Shown: in pieces, positions 36,034 to 44,228 of the stretch
Numbering within the stretch: the first letter of the stretch is position 1
Layout: every line of letters starts with the position of its first letter
The notes under the pieces: model-generated
Seen by the model: the letters and a program-made list of their open reading frames with translations, nothing else
The model's database searches: none
Told to the model about the DNA's origin: nothing
Program-made: the position numbers and the translations under genes
Assembly (NCBI RefSeq): GCF_007988905.1
Contig: NZ_BJVA01000003.1
Location: 124,001-188,000, forward strand
Origin: Gluconobacter kanchanaburiensis NBRC 103587
GTDB taxonomy: Bacteria > Pseudomonadota > Alphaproteobacteria > Acetobacterales > Acetobacteraceae
Direction: 5' to 3'
Length of the DNA stretch: 64,000 nt

Positions 36034-37325
36034 TAATTTTTCTCCAGCCGGGCCGACAGGCTGAGGGCATGGGCGTCCAGTCCTTCGGCGGTCGCCAGTG
36101 CCACCCCGGCCGGGCCGATCCGGCGCAGGCCGGCTGCATCGGTTTCGATGGTGGTGGTGCGTTTGATGAAGTCGAACACCGACAGGCCGGAGGCGAACCG
36201 CGCCGTGCGGCTGGTCGGCAGAACGTGGTTCGGACCGCCGACATAATCGCCCACGGCTTCGGGGCAGTTGCGGCCCATGAAGATCGCACCCGCATGGCGG
36301 ACCATCGCCGAGAAGTCGCGCGGGGCGTCGAGCATGACTTCCAGATGCTCGGGTGCCAGTGCGTTGACGATCTCGGCGGCTTCCTCAAGCGAGCGTACGA
36401 CAATGACCGCGCCATGATCGTCCCAGCTTTTCGTGGCGATGGCAGTGCGGGGAAGGGTTTCCAGCTCTTTGCGGACGGCCTCGGCGGCACGTTCGGCAAA
36501 GGCGGCATCCGTCGTCACGAGAATGGCCTGAGCCTGTTCGTCATGCTCGGCCTGAGCGAGCAGATCAAGTGCGACAAGGCGCGGATCATTCTGTCCGTCG
36601 GCCACGACCACGACTTCGGATGGCCCGGCGATGCTGTCGATACCGACATGTCCGAAGACCTGCCGCTTGGCTTCCGCAACATATGCATTGCCCGGCCCGA
36701 CGATGCGGTCCACCGGGGCGATTAGGTTCGTGCCGAATGCCATGGCGCCCACGGCCTGCGCGCCGCCAATTCGGTAGATCTCCGTAACGCCGCAAAGCTG
36801 TGCGGCTGCGAGAACCACCGGGTTCAGCACGCCGTCCGGGGCCGGAACACACATGGCCAGCCGCTTCACGCCCGCCACGCGGGCGGGCAGGGCGTTCATC
36901 AGCACGGAGGACGGATAGGCCGCCTTGCCACCCGGAACATAAAGCCCGACAGCATCCAGCGGCGTCCAGCGCATGCCAAGTCGAATGCCGTCTTCGTCCG
37001 TGAAGTCCAGATCCTTGGGCATCTGGGCGGCATGAAACGTCTCGATCCGGCGGGCGGCGGTTTGGAGGGCGTCCATCAGGTCCGCCGGGACGCGCGCGGC
37101 TTCGGACGCGATTTCTTCTGCGCTGATGCGCAGCCTGTCAGCGGGCAGGGTCAGACGATCGAACCGGGCGGTGTAGTCGCACAGGGCGTCGTCGCCCCGG
37201 CTGCGGACGTCTGCGAGGATCGCACGGACCGGTTCGGCCACGCTGCGTTCGTCGCTTCCACGCGCGGCGAGCAGCGTGGTGAAGTCTGTGGAAAAACTGG
37301 CTGCGGATGTATCGAGGCGTTTCAT
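36033..37325 (-). CDS. hisD: Histidinol dehydrogenase
   Basis: 430 residues. The enzyme oxidises L-histidinol twice with NAD+ to histidine, using zinc. The signature GPSEVVVVADGQNDPRLVAL and AQAEHDEQAQAI stretches are present, with YVPGGKAAYPSSVLMNALPA earlier and HVLPTSRTARFASGLSVFDF near the C-terminus. It starts one base before the end of hisG (ATGA-type overlap) and is followed by a coupled 146-aa gene. Confidence 0.96.
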   Translation of the reverse strand: MKRLDTSAASFSTDFTTLLAARGSDERSVAEPVRAILADVRSRGDDALCDYTARFDRLTLPADRLRISAEEIASEAARVPADLMDALQTAARRIETFHAAQMPKDLDFTDEDGIRLGMRWTPLDAVGLYVPGGKAAYPSSVLMNALPARVAGVKRLAMCVPAPDGVLNPVVLAAAQLCGVTEIYRIGGAQAVGAMAFGTNLIAPVDRIVGPGNAYVAEAKRQVFGHVGIDSIAGPSEVVVVADGQNDPRLVALDLLAQAEHDEQAQAILVTTDAAFAERAAEAVRKELETLPRTAIATKSWDDHGAVIVVRSLEEAAEIVNALAPEHLEVMLDAPRDFSAMVRHAGAIFMGRNCPEAVGDYVGGPNHVLPTSRTARFASGLSVFDFIKRTTTIETDAAGLRRIGPAGVALATAEGLDAHALSLSARLEKN

Positions 37326-38050
37326 CAGACCGCACCCTCCGTGGCAAGGGCTGTGCGGAAACGCTCGATCAGGGCGCTGATTTCTTCAGGCCGGGTCTTG
37401 AGCGCGACGCGGTTGACGATCAGGCGGCTCGTGACATGGGCGATGGTTTCGGTTTCCATCAGGCCATTGGCACGCAGCGTGGATCCGGTATCGACCAGAT
37501 CGACGATGACGCTTGCCAGATCCAGCGTCGGCGCGAGTTCCATCGCCCCATTCAGATGCACGATCTCGGCGTTGATGGCGCGGGAGGCGAAGTGGCGGCG
37601 GGCAATGGTCGGATACTTCGTGGCAACCCGCAGGCGGGACTGACCTGTTGCGGGGTCTTCGATCATGGTTTTGGGGCGCGCGACACAGATGCGGCAGCCC
37701 CCGATGCCCAGATCGAGCGGGGCATAGATGTCCGGATAGTCGAATTCCATCAGGACATCCGCGCCGCAGACGCCGATATCGGCGCCGCCATAGGCCACGA
37801 AGGTTGCGACATCGAAGGAACGGACCCGCACGACATCCAGATTCGGATCGGAGGTGCCAAAGCGCAGGCGGCGGCTGCTTTCGGTCAGGCAGTCCGGATC
37901 GGGTTCGATGCCCGTGCGCGTCAGAACCGGAGCCAGCGCCTTGAGGATGCGGCCTTTCGGAAGGGCAAGGATCAGCGGCGTATGATGATGCGCAGTCGTG
38001 TCCGTTCCGTTCCGGGTCATGATCGGGGGGTCGGTCTGGAGCGCTGTCAT
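37325..38050 (-). CDS. hisG: ATP phosphoribosyltransferase, short form
   Basis: About 241 residues from ATG 38050 (MTALQTDPPIMTRNG); the frame is open further upstream to 38140 and another Met at 38020 is possible. HisG catalyses the first, feedback-regulated step of histidine synthesis. Motifs LILALPKGRILKAL, GGADIGVCGADVL and VIVDLVDTGSTLRANGL are clear. The length and missing C-terminal regulatory domain show the HisG-short type, which works with a HisZ subunit; no hisZ is in this window. First gene of the minus-strand run. Confidence 0.92.
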   Translation of the reverse strand: MTALQTDPPIMTRNGTDTTAHHHTPLILALPKGRILKALAPVLTRTGIEPDPDCLTESSRRLRFGTSDPNLDVVRVRSFDVATFVAYGGADIGVCGADVLMEFDYPDIYAPLDLGIGGCRICVARPKTMIEDPATGQSRLRVATKYPTIARRHFASRAINAEIVHLNGAMELAPTLDLASVIVDLVDTGSTLRANGLMETETIAHVTSRLIVNRVALKTRPEEISALIERFRTALATEGAV

Positions 38051-38210
38051 GCGACGTCTGGTCCTTGGCTGTCCGCAGTCACTGGGAACGGCAGCGCATA
38101 TCACGAAGCCGAGGGTTTCCCAAGCTTTGCGCGGTTTCAAACGGCCCTAATGAGCCTTTGACGCCGAATCTTCTTGACGGATGTTCCGAAAACGGATCAC
38201 TCTTGTATGC

Positions 38211-38651
38211 ATGTCTGCTGACATAGAAACATATCTCTTCCCCACGCCGCTTTCGGATGCCAGCGCCCTGCCGCTGCGTGTTCAGATCCGCGAGCGCGTG
38301 CTGGCCGCCATCGGTGCGGGGTTGCTGAAGCCCGACGACCGCCTGCCGACCATGCGCGCGCTTGCCGTTCACTTGAGGGTAGATCTCAACACTGTTCAGC
38401 GGGCCTATGCGGAACTTGAACGGCTGGGCGCGATTCGGACGCTGCGGGCCCGGGGCAGTTTCGTCAGTGACACGCCGCCACACCCGGACGGTGCGCTCAA
38501 AGCCGCGGAAGCACGGGCGCTCGCGGCCTCCACCATCGCCCGCAGTCAGGCTGCGGGTCTTGATCCCGAAGCGGTCGTTATGGCCATGCGCGATCTTCTC
38601 AGTCTGCCTCTCCTCCCATCCGAGCCCGAGAGCGGCTCTGCCAAAGGCTGA
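38211..38651 (+). CDS. Short GntR-family (YtrA-like) transcriptional regulator
   Basis: 146 residues from ATG 38211. The winged helix-turn-helix (LPLRVQIRERVLAAI, then LPTMRALAVHLRVDLNTVQR and LERLGAIRTLRARGSFV) is followed by only about 50 helical residues, the arrangement of the YtrA subfamily, which usually regulates the operon it heads. The stop overlaps the next start by one base (TGATG), so it probably controls the downstream slipin gene. It is divergent from hisG. Confidence 0.83.
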   Translation: MSADIETYLFPTPLSDASALPLRVQIRERVLAAIGAGLLKPDDRLPTMRALAVHLRVDLNTVQRAYAELERLGAIRTLRARGSFVSDTPPHPDGALKAAEARALAASTIARSQAAGLDPEAVVMAMRDLLSLPLLPSEPESGSAKG

Positions 38652-39601
38652 TGTCCATGCCGGATTTCCCCGTCCCTCCTTCCATGTCGCTGGTGCCATC
38701 CATGAAGCGGAAACTGCCTCTCAACACGATTTCTGCCTCCATTGTGGCGGCGTTACTTCTGCTCTCGGCCGGACTGACGGCCATGACACGGCAGCCCGGT
38801 TGGGTTATTGGCGGTGTTGTGCTCGCGGTGCTCGTGCATATGTCGCTTAAGATGTGCAATTCCTGGCAGCGTGTTCTCGTGCTGCGAGCGGGAAAGATTC
38901 AGGGTCTGCGTGGGCCGGGCCTGTTCCTGATCGTGCCTTTTCTCGATCAGATTGACGCCGTTGTGGACCAGCGCATCCGGACGGTGCCCGTGCATACGCG
39001 TCAGACCCTGACGCGCGATACGACGCCGGTGGATGTGGACGCGGTCGTGTTCTGGATGGTGCATGATCCGCTGCGGGCCATCACGGAACTGGACAACTAC
39101 GAGGGTTCGGTCTCGATGGTTGCGCTCACGACGCTGCGCGAGGTTGTCGGTAGTTCGGATCTGGCGACGCTGCTGGAAGACCGCCGCCGCATTGACGGCG
39201 AACTGCGTGATCTCATCGAAAGCAAGACGCGGGAATGGGGCGTTACGGTTCAGGCCGTCGAAATCCGCGACGTGCAGCTCCCCGACAGCCTTCAGGACGC
39301 CATGAGCCGTCAGGCGCAGGCTGAGCGTGAGCGTTCTGCCCGCGTCACGCTGGCTTCGGCAGAGCGCGAAGTGGCGCATGAACTGGCGCAGGCCGCCAAG
39401 ACTTACGAGGCTGCGCCGATCGCGCTCCAGATCCTTCAGATCAACCGTATTTTTGAAATGAACAAGAACCGCGGCACCACCATTCTGATGCCGACGACTA
39501 TGGCGGATGCCATGACATCCGCAACGGCCTTCGCCGCCGCGATGCAAACCGTCCAGCCGGAGCCGGGTGCTCCAGCTGCGACCGGTGAGGTCAGCGGCTG
39601 A
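38651..39601 (+). CDS. Slipin/stomatin (SPFH domain) membrane protein
   Basis: 316 residues: two N-terminal membrane helices (ISASIVAALLLLSAGLTAM and WVIGGVVLAVLVHMSL), then the SPFH domain (VLRAGKIQGLRGPGLFLIVP; VDVDAVVFWMVHDPLRAITE) and a coiled-coil region (RQAQAERERSARVTLASAER). Slipins organise membrane microdomains; many have an adjacent NfeD, but none is present here. Translationally coupled to the preceding regulator. The end overlaps gmk by 11 bp. Confidence 0.87.
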   Translation: MSMPDFPVPPSMSLVPSMKRKLPLNTISASIVAALLLLSAGLTAMTRQPGWVIGGVVLAVLVHMSLKMCNSWQRVLVLRAGKIQGLRGPGLFLIVPFLDQIDAVVDQRIRTVPVHTRQTLTRDTTPVDVDAVVFWMVHDPLRAITELDNYEGSVSMVALTTLREVVGSSDLATLLEDRRRIDGELRDLIESKTREWGVTVQAVEIRDVQLPDSLQDAMSRQAQAERERSARVTLASAEREVAHELAQAAKTYEAAPIALQILQINRIFEMNKNRGTTILMPTTMADAMTSATAFAAAMQTVQPEPGAPAATGEVSG

Positions 39602-40217
39602 AGCTGGCGACCATGTCCAGCAGGTTGCGCTGCCGCCGCGTGGCAAGCCGCGCAGCTGTTAGCACGGAGCGAGCCTGAGAGATGGCGGTATCGAGGTCAG
39701 AATTGATGATCGTGTGATCGAATTCGGACCAGTGTGAAATCTCGTTCAGCGCCGCCTGCATGCGCTTGGCGATTTCTTCCGGATGGTCCGAAGCGCGCTT
39801 GTTCAGGCGGCGTTCCAGTTCTTCCAGCGACGGCGGCAGAACGAACAGGCTCACCACATCGTCCGGCAGGGCCGCGCGCAGAAGGCGGTGTCCCTGCCAG
39901 TCGATGTCGAACACCATGTCATGTCCGGCATCCAGCGCTTCCTCAACCGGCGCGCGTGGCGTGCCGTAGCCCCGACCGAAGACTTCCGCCCATTCCAGAA
40001 GCTCGCCCTCCGCAGCCATGCGGCGGAATTCTGCGATATCCCGGAAATGGTAATGCACACCCTCGACTTCGCCCGGGCGGGGCCCGCGTGTCGTGACCGA
40101 GACGGAATGGCGCAGGGTCGGCTCTGAAGCGCGCAGGGCATTGGCAATGGTGGACTTGCCTGCACCAGACGGGGCCGAGATCACCAGACAGACGCCACGG
40201 CGGGACAGTTGAGGCAT
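39591..40217 (-). CDS. gmk: Guanylate kinase
   Basis: 208 residues, the family size. The P-loop SAPSGAGKST is near residue 14, with VSVTTRGPRPGEVEGVHYHF and DIDWQGHRLLR following. It converts GMP to GDP. The start at 40217 is supported by AAGGAG six bases upstream; the frame is open further to 40412, but those residues are not family-like. Convergent end overlaps the slipin gene. Confidence 0.95.
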   Translation of the reverse strand: MPQLSRRGVCLVISAPSGAGKSTIANALRASEPTLRHSVSVTTRGPRPGEVEGVHYHFRDIAEFRRMAAEGELLEWAEVFGRGYGTPRAPVEEALDAGHDMVFDIDWQGHRLLRAALPDDVVSLFVLPPSLEELERRLNKRASDHPEEIAKRMQAALNEISHWSEFDHTIINSDLDTAISQARSVLTAARLATRRQRNLLDMVASFSR

Positions 40218-40400
40218 GGGATCTCCTTGCGGTTCGGACTGTTGTTTTCCAGACGGGACGGAACTGTCCTTCGGGATTGTTCTTATGGACATATCCCTTG
40301 GGGGTGTTTCTGTCGAAGCGTCTAGCGTGAAAATGGTTCTTCTGACCAGTGATCCGAAACTCTGCAAGATTTGTGTTGCCGCTCTGTTTTGCGTCGTGAG

Positions 40401-42179
40401 ATGGAAAGTCATGCAAGCATTTCAATGTCAGCGACCGGGTTCATGAATAACGACGAGCACCGTCACGGAGTCGCTCTGACAACCCAGGGTTCTCCGGATC
40501 AGCCTTCCCTGCAGGACCGTGAAGCGCTGAACGCGCGCGAGCCCCGGCACTGGGCCCAGACCCGGATCAGCGACCCGACACTTGAAAACAAAAGCAATGT
40601 CTTCTTTGCCGCGGTCGAGATGACACGGATGCCCATGATTCTGGCAGATCCGAGGCTTCCTGACTGTCCGATCGCGTTCGCCAACAACGCCTTCCTCGAC
40701 CTGACGGGATATGAGTCCGGCGAGGTTGTCGGAAGGAACTGCCGCTTTCTCCAGGGGAGCGGTACCGATCCCAATGATGTCCGGCAGTTGCGGGAGGCGA
40801 TAGCGGAATGCAAACCCGTCGCTCTCGAAATCCTCAACTACCGACGCAACGGGACCCCTTTCTGGAACGCGATTTTCATGGGCCCTGTCTTCGACGAAGA
40901 CGGTGAACTGATCTATTTCTTCGCCAGCCAGCTTGATGTCTCAAAGCGGCGTGAGAGTGAAATGGCCCTGCGTCAGGGTCAGAAAATGGAAGCGATCGGG
41001 CAGCTTACGGCGGGGCTGGCCCATGATTTTAATAACCTCCTTCAGATCCTGAACAACAGTCTGGAAAGGATGAAGGAAAAACGGCTCGACCATCAGGCGT
41101 TCGAGCGACAGCACATGATCGCACAGCAGGCGGCGGAACGCGGCGCCAGGCTGACGCGGCAGCTTTTGTCCTTTGCCCGACGCACCCGTCTTGATCCGGT
41201 GGAAATCAATCTGAGTTCCTTGATCAATTCCTTTCGGGAACTGATCGAAATGTCAGTCGGAAACCAGATCGAACTGTATCTGAATCTCCGTCTACGCCTG
41301 CCCGATGTGAAGCTTGATACGAATTACTTCGAAATGGCGCTTCTGAACGTCATTGCCAATGCCCGGGACGCATCGATGCCGGGCAATGCGATTACGATCA
41401 AGACGGAACTTCTGCATCTGAACGGCAATGCGGAGGCGCGTCGTCTCAAGCCTGGCGATTATGTTGTCGTGACGGTATCGGACGAGGGGCAGGGCATGCT
41501 TCCCCATATCGTCATGCGTGCGACCGAACCGTTCTTCACCACAAAGCCGTCCGGACAGGGCACAGGGCTGGGTTTAGCTATGGTGCAGGGTTTCGTCCAA
41601 CAGTCGGGCGGACGCCTTGAGGTCGAGAGCGAGTATCAGCGCGGCACCAGCATTCACATGATCTTTCCGGTACACGCGCCCCGGGATCCGATTGAAACTG
41701 GCACGAAAAATACGGGATATAAGGCCCATTTTGTGGAGGAAGGAGAACATTCTCCCCATATTCTGGTGGTCGAGGACAATTCCGATATTGCCCAGTATGC
41801 GTCGGACTCCCTCACGGAGATCGGCTATCAGGTCACGATCGCGCAGAATGGAACGGAGGCGCTGGAAGTCTTCGAAAGGGCTCTTGCTGCGAAGAAGCCT
41901 TTCCGTGCCGTCTTTTCGGACGTCATCATGCCGGGGGGCCTCAATGGCCTGGTTCTGGCGGATAAAATCAGTCGGCTTCATCCGCAGACCCCCGTCATTC
42001 TCACGACCGGCTATAATGATGAAATGTCGTTGAACGGACCTGAGAACAACAATTTCGAAGTTCTGGGAAAACCCTATCAGCGTTCCGAACTGATCGACCG
42101 GATTCAGGCCGCCCTGAAAAACGGCTCACGCAGCGGGGATGGCCGGCAGACCTCCGACTTCGGACATGTGGAAGAATAG
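40401..42179 (+). CDS. LOV-domain hybrid histidine kinase with receiver
   Basis: About 592 residues from ATG 40401 (other ATGs at 40425 and 40443 are possible). Residues 65-185 form a LOV photosensor: GRNCRFLQ with the flavin-adduct cysteine at 114, NYRRNGTPFWN, and FFASQLDVS. All residues typical of FMN binding are kept, so blue-light sensing is likely. A HisKA-type dimerisation domain follows (AGLAHDFNNLLQ, His 208), then HATPase_c motifs (NVIANARDAS; VSDEGQGMLP; TGLGLAMVQG) and a C-terminal receiver (HILVVEDNSD; FSDVIMPGG; LGKPYQRSEL). No separate response regulator is adjacent, so the output may be through phosphotransfer or an unlinked partner. It is divergent from gmk. Confidence 0.9.
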   Translation: MESHASISMSATGFMNNDEHRHGVALTTQGSPDQPSLQDREALNAREPRHWAQTRISDPTLENKSNVFFAAVEMTRMPMILADPRLPDCPIAFANNAFLDLTGYESGEVVGRNCRFLQGSGTDPNDVRQLREAIAECKPVALEILNYRRNGTPFWNAIFMGPVFDEDGELIYFFASQLDVSKRRESEMALRQGQKMEAIGQLTAGLAHDFNNLLQILNNSLERMKEKRLDHQAFERQHMIAQQAAERGARLTRQLLSFARRTRLDPVEINLSSLINSFRELIEMSVGNQIELYLNLRLRLPDVKLDTNYFEMALLNVIANARDASMPGNAITIKTELLHLNGNAEARRLKPGDYVVVTVSDEGQGMLPHIVMRATEPFFTTKPSGQGTGLGLAMVQGFVQQSGGRLEVESEYQRGTSIHMIFPVHAPRDPIETGTKNTGYKAHFVEEGEHSPHILVVEDNSDIAQYASDSLTEIGYQVTIAQNGTEALEVFERALAAKKPFRAVFSDVIMPGGLNGLVLADKISRLHPQTPVILTTGYNDEMSLNGPENNNFEVLGKPYQRSELIDRIQAALKNGSRSGDGRQTSDFGHVEE

Positions 42180-42203
42180 TCGGCCCTGTTCCTCCCGTTC
42201 TCT

Positions 42204-43640
42204 TCAGTGCGTTGACGGACGTGTCGTTCGCGGGCGGAGCATGAACAGGACAATACATCCGACGAAAACGGCGTAATAGAGTTCCGACACGACTGTTTCC
42301 GTCATGAGGTCCGGCATGAGGAAGGCGGCGGCGAGAATCATGGCATTGCCGATCACGCATCCCACAACCCAGCCGGGGGTCAGTCGTCCCAGAATATGGG
42401 TGGCAAGACTGTCACGGGCGAAACCAGCGGCCTTTTCGCGCCGCCGCCGTGCATCCACCCAGAGGCGGTTGCCTGTATAGAACAGGGCAGCCCCCGCAAA
42501 ACCCAGAACGACATAGCCCCACCGGATGGCGTTGCCTCCAAAGCTGCCGAAATGCAGCGCGAAGAAAACGGTCAGGATCGCGAAACCGGTTTTCTGGTGA
42601 CCGGGGAGATAGTCTGCAGACAGGATTTTGCCGGTTCGCGGATCCATGGTTGTAAAACCTGCAACGGGGCCACGGGTACTGTACCGGCTGTCGTGACCCG
42701 TAACCCTCAGCGTCATGTCACCGCGCCCGTTATGACTGTAGAATAGTGTATCCGCCACAAACCCCGGTGCCTGCGTTTCGAGAGTGGCAAGGAGGTCGGT
42801 TGGGGCCAGAAGTGCGCTTTCGTCATGGCTGATGGCGGGGTGTGGTCCGGGATGTCCGTCTGCGATCTCGTGCATCGGACCCGGCGTCCCTGCGTGCATT
42901 GATCCGGGCATCGATCCGTCTACCGATGCGTGGCGGGCAGACGGTGAGGCGAAAAGACGGCTCTGCACGGCGAAAATGGGGTCATGAAACGCAAAGACGA
43001 CCGAGGTTACCGCCATGACGATGTGAAAAGGCAGCGAGAAAAAGCCAAGCAGATTGTGAATGTCCAGCCAGAACTTGCGGGGGCCGTCTATCCTGCGGAA
43101 GGCAAAGAGGTTGCGGGCCAGCGTGGGGAGGAACACCAGCGTTCCGGAAATCAGGGCAAGTCCGTAAAGCAGTGCCACGACGCCCATAACCGGGCGGCTG
43201 ATCGCAGGCGGTAGCGGCAGGCCCACCTTCTGATGGAGGGTATCGATGAAGGATGCAACCGGCGAGACCTGGGGCTGACGGACCACCAGCGCACCATCGG
43301 AGCCCAGCGTTGCGACATTCAGGACACTGGCACCGTGCCCCGGTGGATGGGAGCGCCAGGCCACACGGCCGGGCAGGCTCCGGTCGGGGGAGAGGACGAC
43401 CGTGTAGCTCCGCCGGGCCTGCGGATAGGCCTTGAAGACCTGCTCCAGAAGAGCAGGCGTTTGTGACAGCGGGGTCGGCGGGGGCAGGTCGAGCGCCGGT
43501 GTGGTCAGGTTCTGGAGCGGGCGTTCGAACATGCTGATCGCACCGGCAAAAAATGCCACGAATAGCAGCAGCCCGGCGCAGATCCCGACCCAGCTATGGA
43601 CCTCTCGATAGACGCGAAGGATATCGGGGCGGATTTTCAT
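42204..43640 (-). CDS. PepSY-domain membrane protein (iron-uptake associated)
   Basis: 478 residues from ATG 43640; the frame is open 88 codons further upstream, but MKIRPDILRVYREVHSWVGI is the typical beginning. It has four or five membrane helices and PepSY-like periplasmic repeats (YTVVLSPDRSLPGRVAWRSH; MDPRTGKILSADYLPGHQKT). Proteins of this PepSY_TM type are probable ferric-siderophore reductases in the inner membrane. His-rich loops (GHPGPHPAISHDES) may bind metal. Its start overlaps the DUF3649 gene by four bases. Confidence 0.82.
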   Translation of the reverse strand: MKIRPDILRVYREVHSWVGICAGLLLFVAFFAGAISMFERPLQNLTTPALDLPPPTPLSQTPALLEQVFKAYPQARRSYTVVLSPDRSLPGRVAWRSHPPGHGASVLNVATLGSDGALVVRQPQVSPVASFIDTLHQKVGLPLPPAISRPVMGVVALLYGLALISGTLVFLPTLARNLFAFRRIDGPRKFWLDIHNLLGFFSLPFHIVMAVTSVVFAFHDPIFAVQSRLFASPSARHASVDGSMPGSMHAGTPGPMHEIADGHPGPHPAISHDESALLAPTDLLATLETQAPGFVADTLFYSHNGRGDMTLRVTGHDSRYSTRGPVAGFTTMDPRTGKILSADYLPGHQKTGFAILTVFFALHFGSFGGNAIRWGYVVLGFAGAALFYTGNRLWVDARRRREKAAGFARDSLATHILGRLTPGWVVGCVIGNAMILAAAFLMPDLMTETVVSELYYAVFVGCIVLFMLRPRTTRPSTH

Positions 43641-43954
43641 GACAGAATCGTTCGCAGCAGCAGAAAAAATCCCCAGAGAAGGACGCATCCCCCGCCGAGA
43701 ACGGCCCAGGCCTGACGGGCCGAGGCGAACAGGAAACATGTTCCAAGAACCAGCAGCCACAGCGTCGCTGTCAGCCACATCAGCGCCTGTGCGGACAGTG
43801 TTCTGGGGTCGCCGGTCGTGCCACTCAGCAGTCCAAGAAGGCCCATGATGGCAAAAGCCAGTCCGCAGCCCGGAAAGACTGCCGCAAGCACTTTGGGCAA
43901 CCACTGCCGGTTGTTGAGGCCGTGGCGGCGTGCTGTCTGCCGGGTGTTACTCAT
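43637..43954 (-). CDS. DUF3649 small membrane protein
   Basis: 105 residues from ATG 43954 (MSNTRQTARRHGLNNRQWLP), with three membrane helices. DUF3649 proteins occur almost only in siderophore-receptor/PepSY operons, as here, but have no assigned activity. The start overlaps the DUF3325 gene's end and its own stop overlaps the PepSY gene start. Confidence 0.75.
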   Translation of the reverse strand: MSNTRQTARRHGLNNRQWLPKVLAAVFPGCGLAFAIMGLLGLLSGTTGDPRTLSAQALMWLTATLWLLVLGTCFLFASARQAWAVLGGGCVLLWGFFLLLRTILS

Positions 43955-44228
43955 GATCGTGCTGATCGCGGCAGAAGGGAGCAATCAGTGGCAGCAGGGA
44001 CCAGATGATCATGAGGAGGATCATGATCATCAGACATGCTGTGCACGCACTCGCCGCCGCCATGAGTACGGCGCCCCCCGCGATGATCAGCCCGGTGCCG
44101 ACCAGCATCGGAAGCGGACCGCGCAGTGCGTGACGCAGAAGGATCTGGTTCGACGAGCAGGCATAGAGGAGGATGGCTCCCCCCGCGACAAGCAGGGTCG
44201 ACAGCCCGTAAAATAGCGTTTCGCTCAC
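43947..44228 (-). CDS. DUF3325 small membrane protein
   Basis: 93 residues, three membrane helices, with a cysteine- and methionine-rich middle (AAASACTACLMIMILLMII) and a His/Asp-rich end (CRDQHDHE). DUF3325 is the usual neighbour of DUF3649 in iron-uptake operons. The ATG overlaps the receptor's stop (ATGA). Confidence 0.78.
   Translation of the reverse strand: MSETLFYGLSTLLVAGGAILLYACSSNQILLRHALRGPLPMLVGTGLIIAGGAVLMAAASACTACLMIMILLMIIWSLLPLIAPFCRDQHDHE

Noticed and set aside
37307-38161. Plus-strand open frame of 284 codons
   Set aside because: Antisense to hisG, which has all family motifs.
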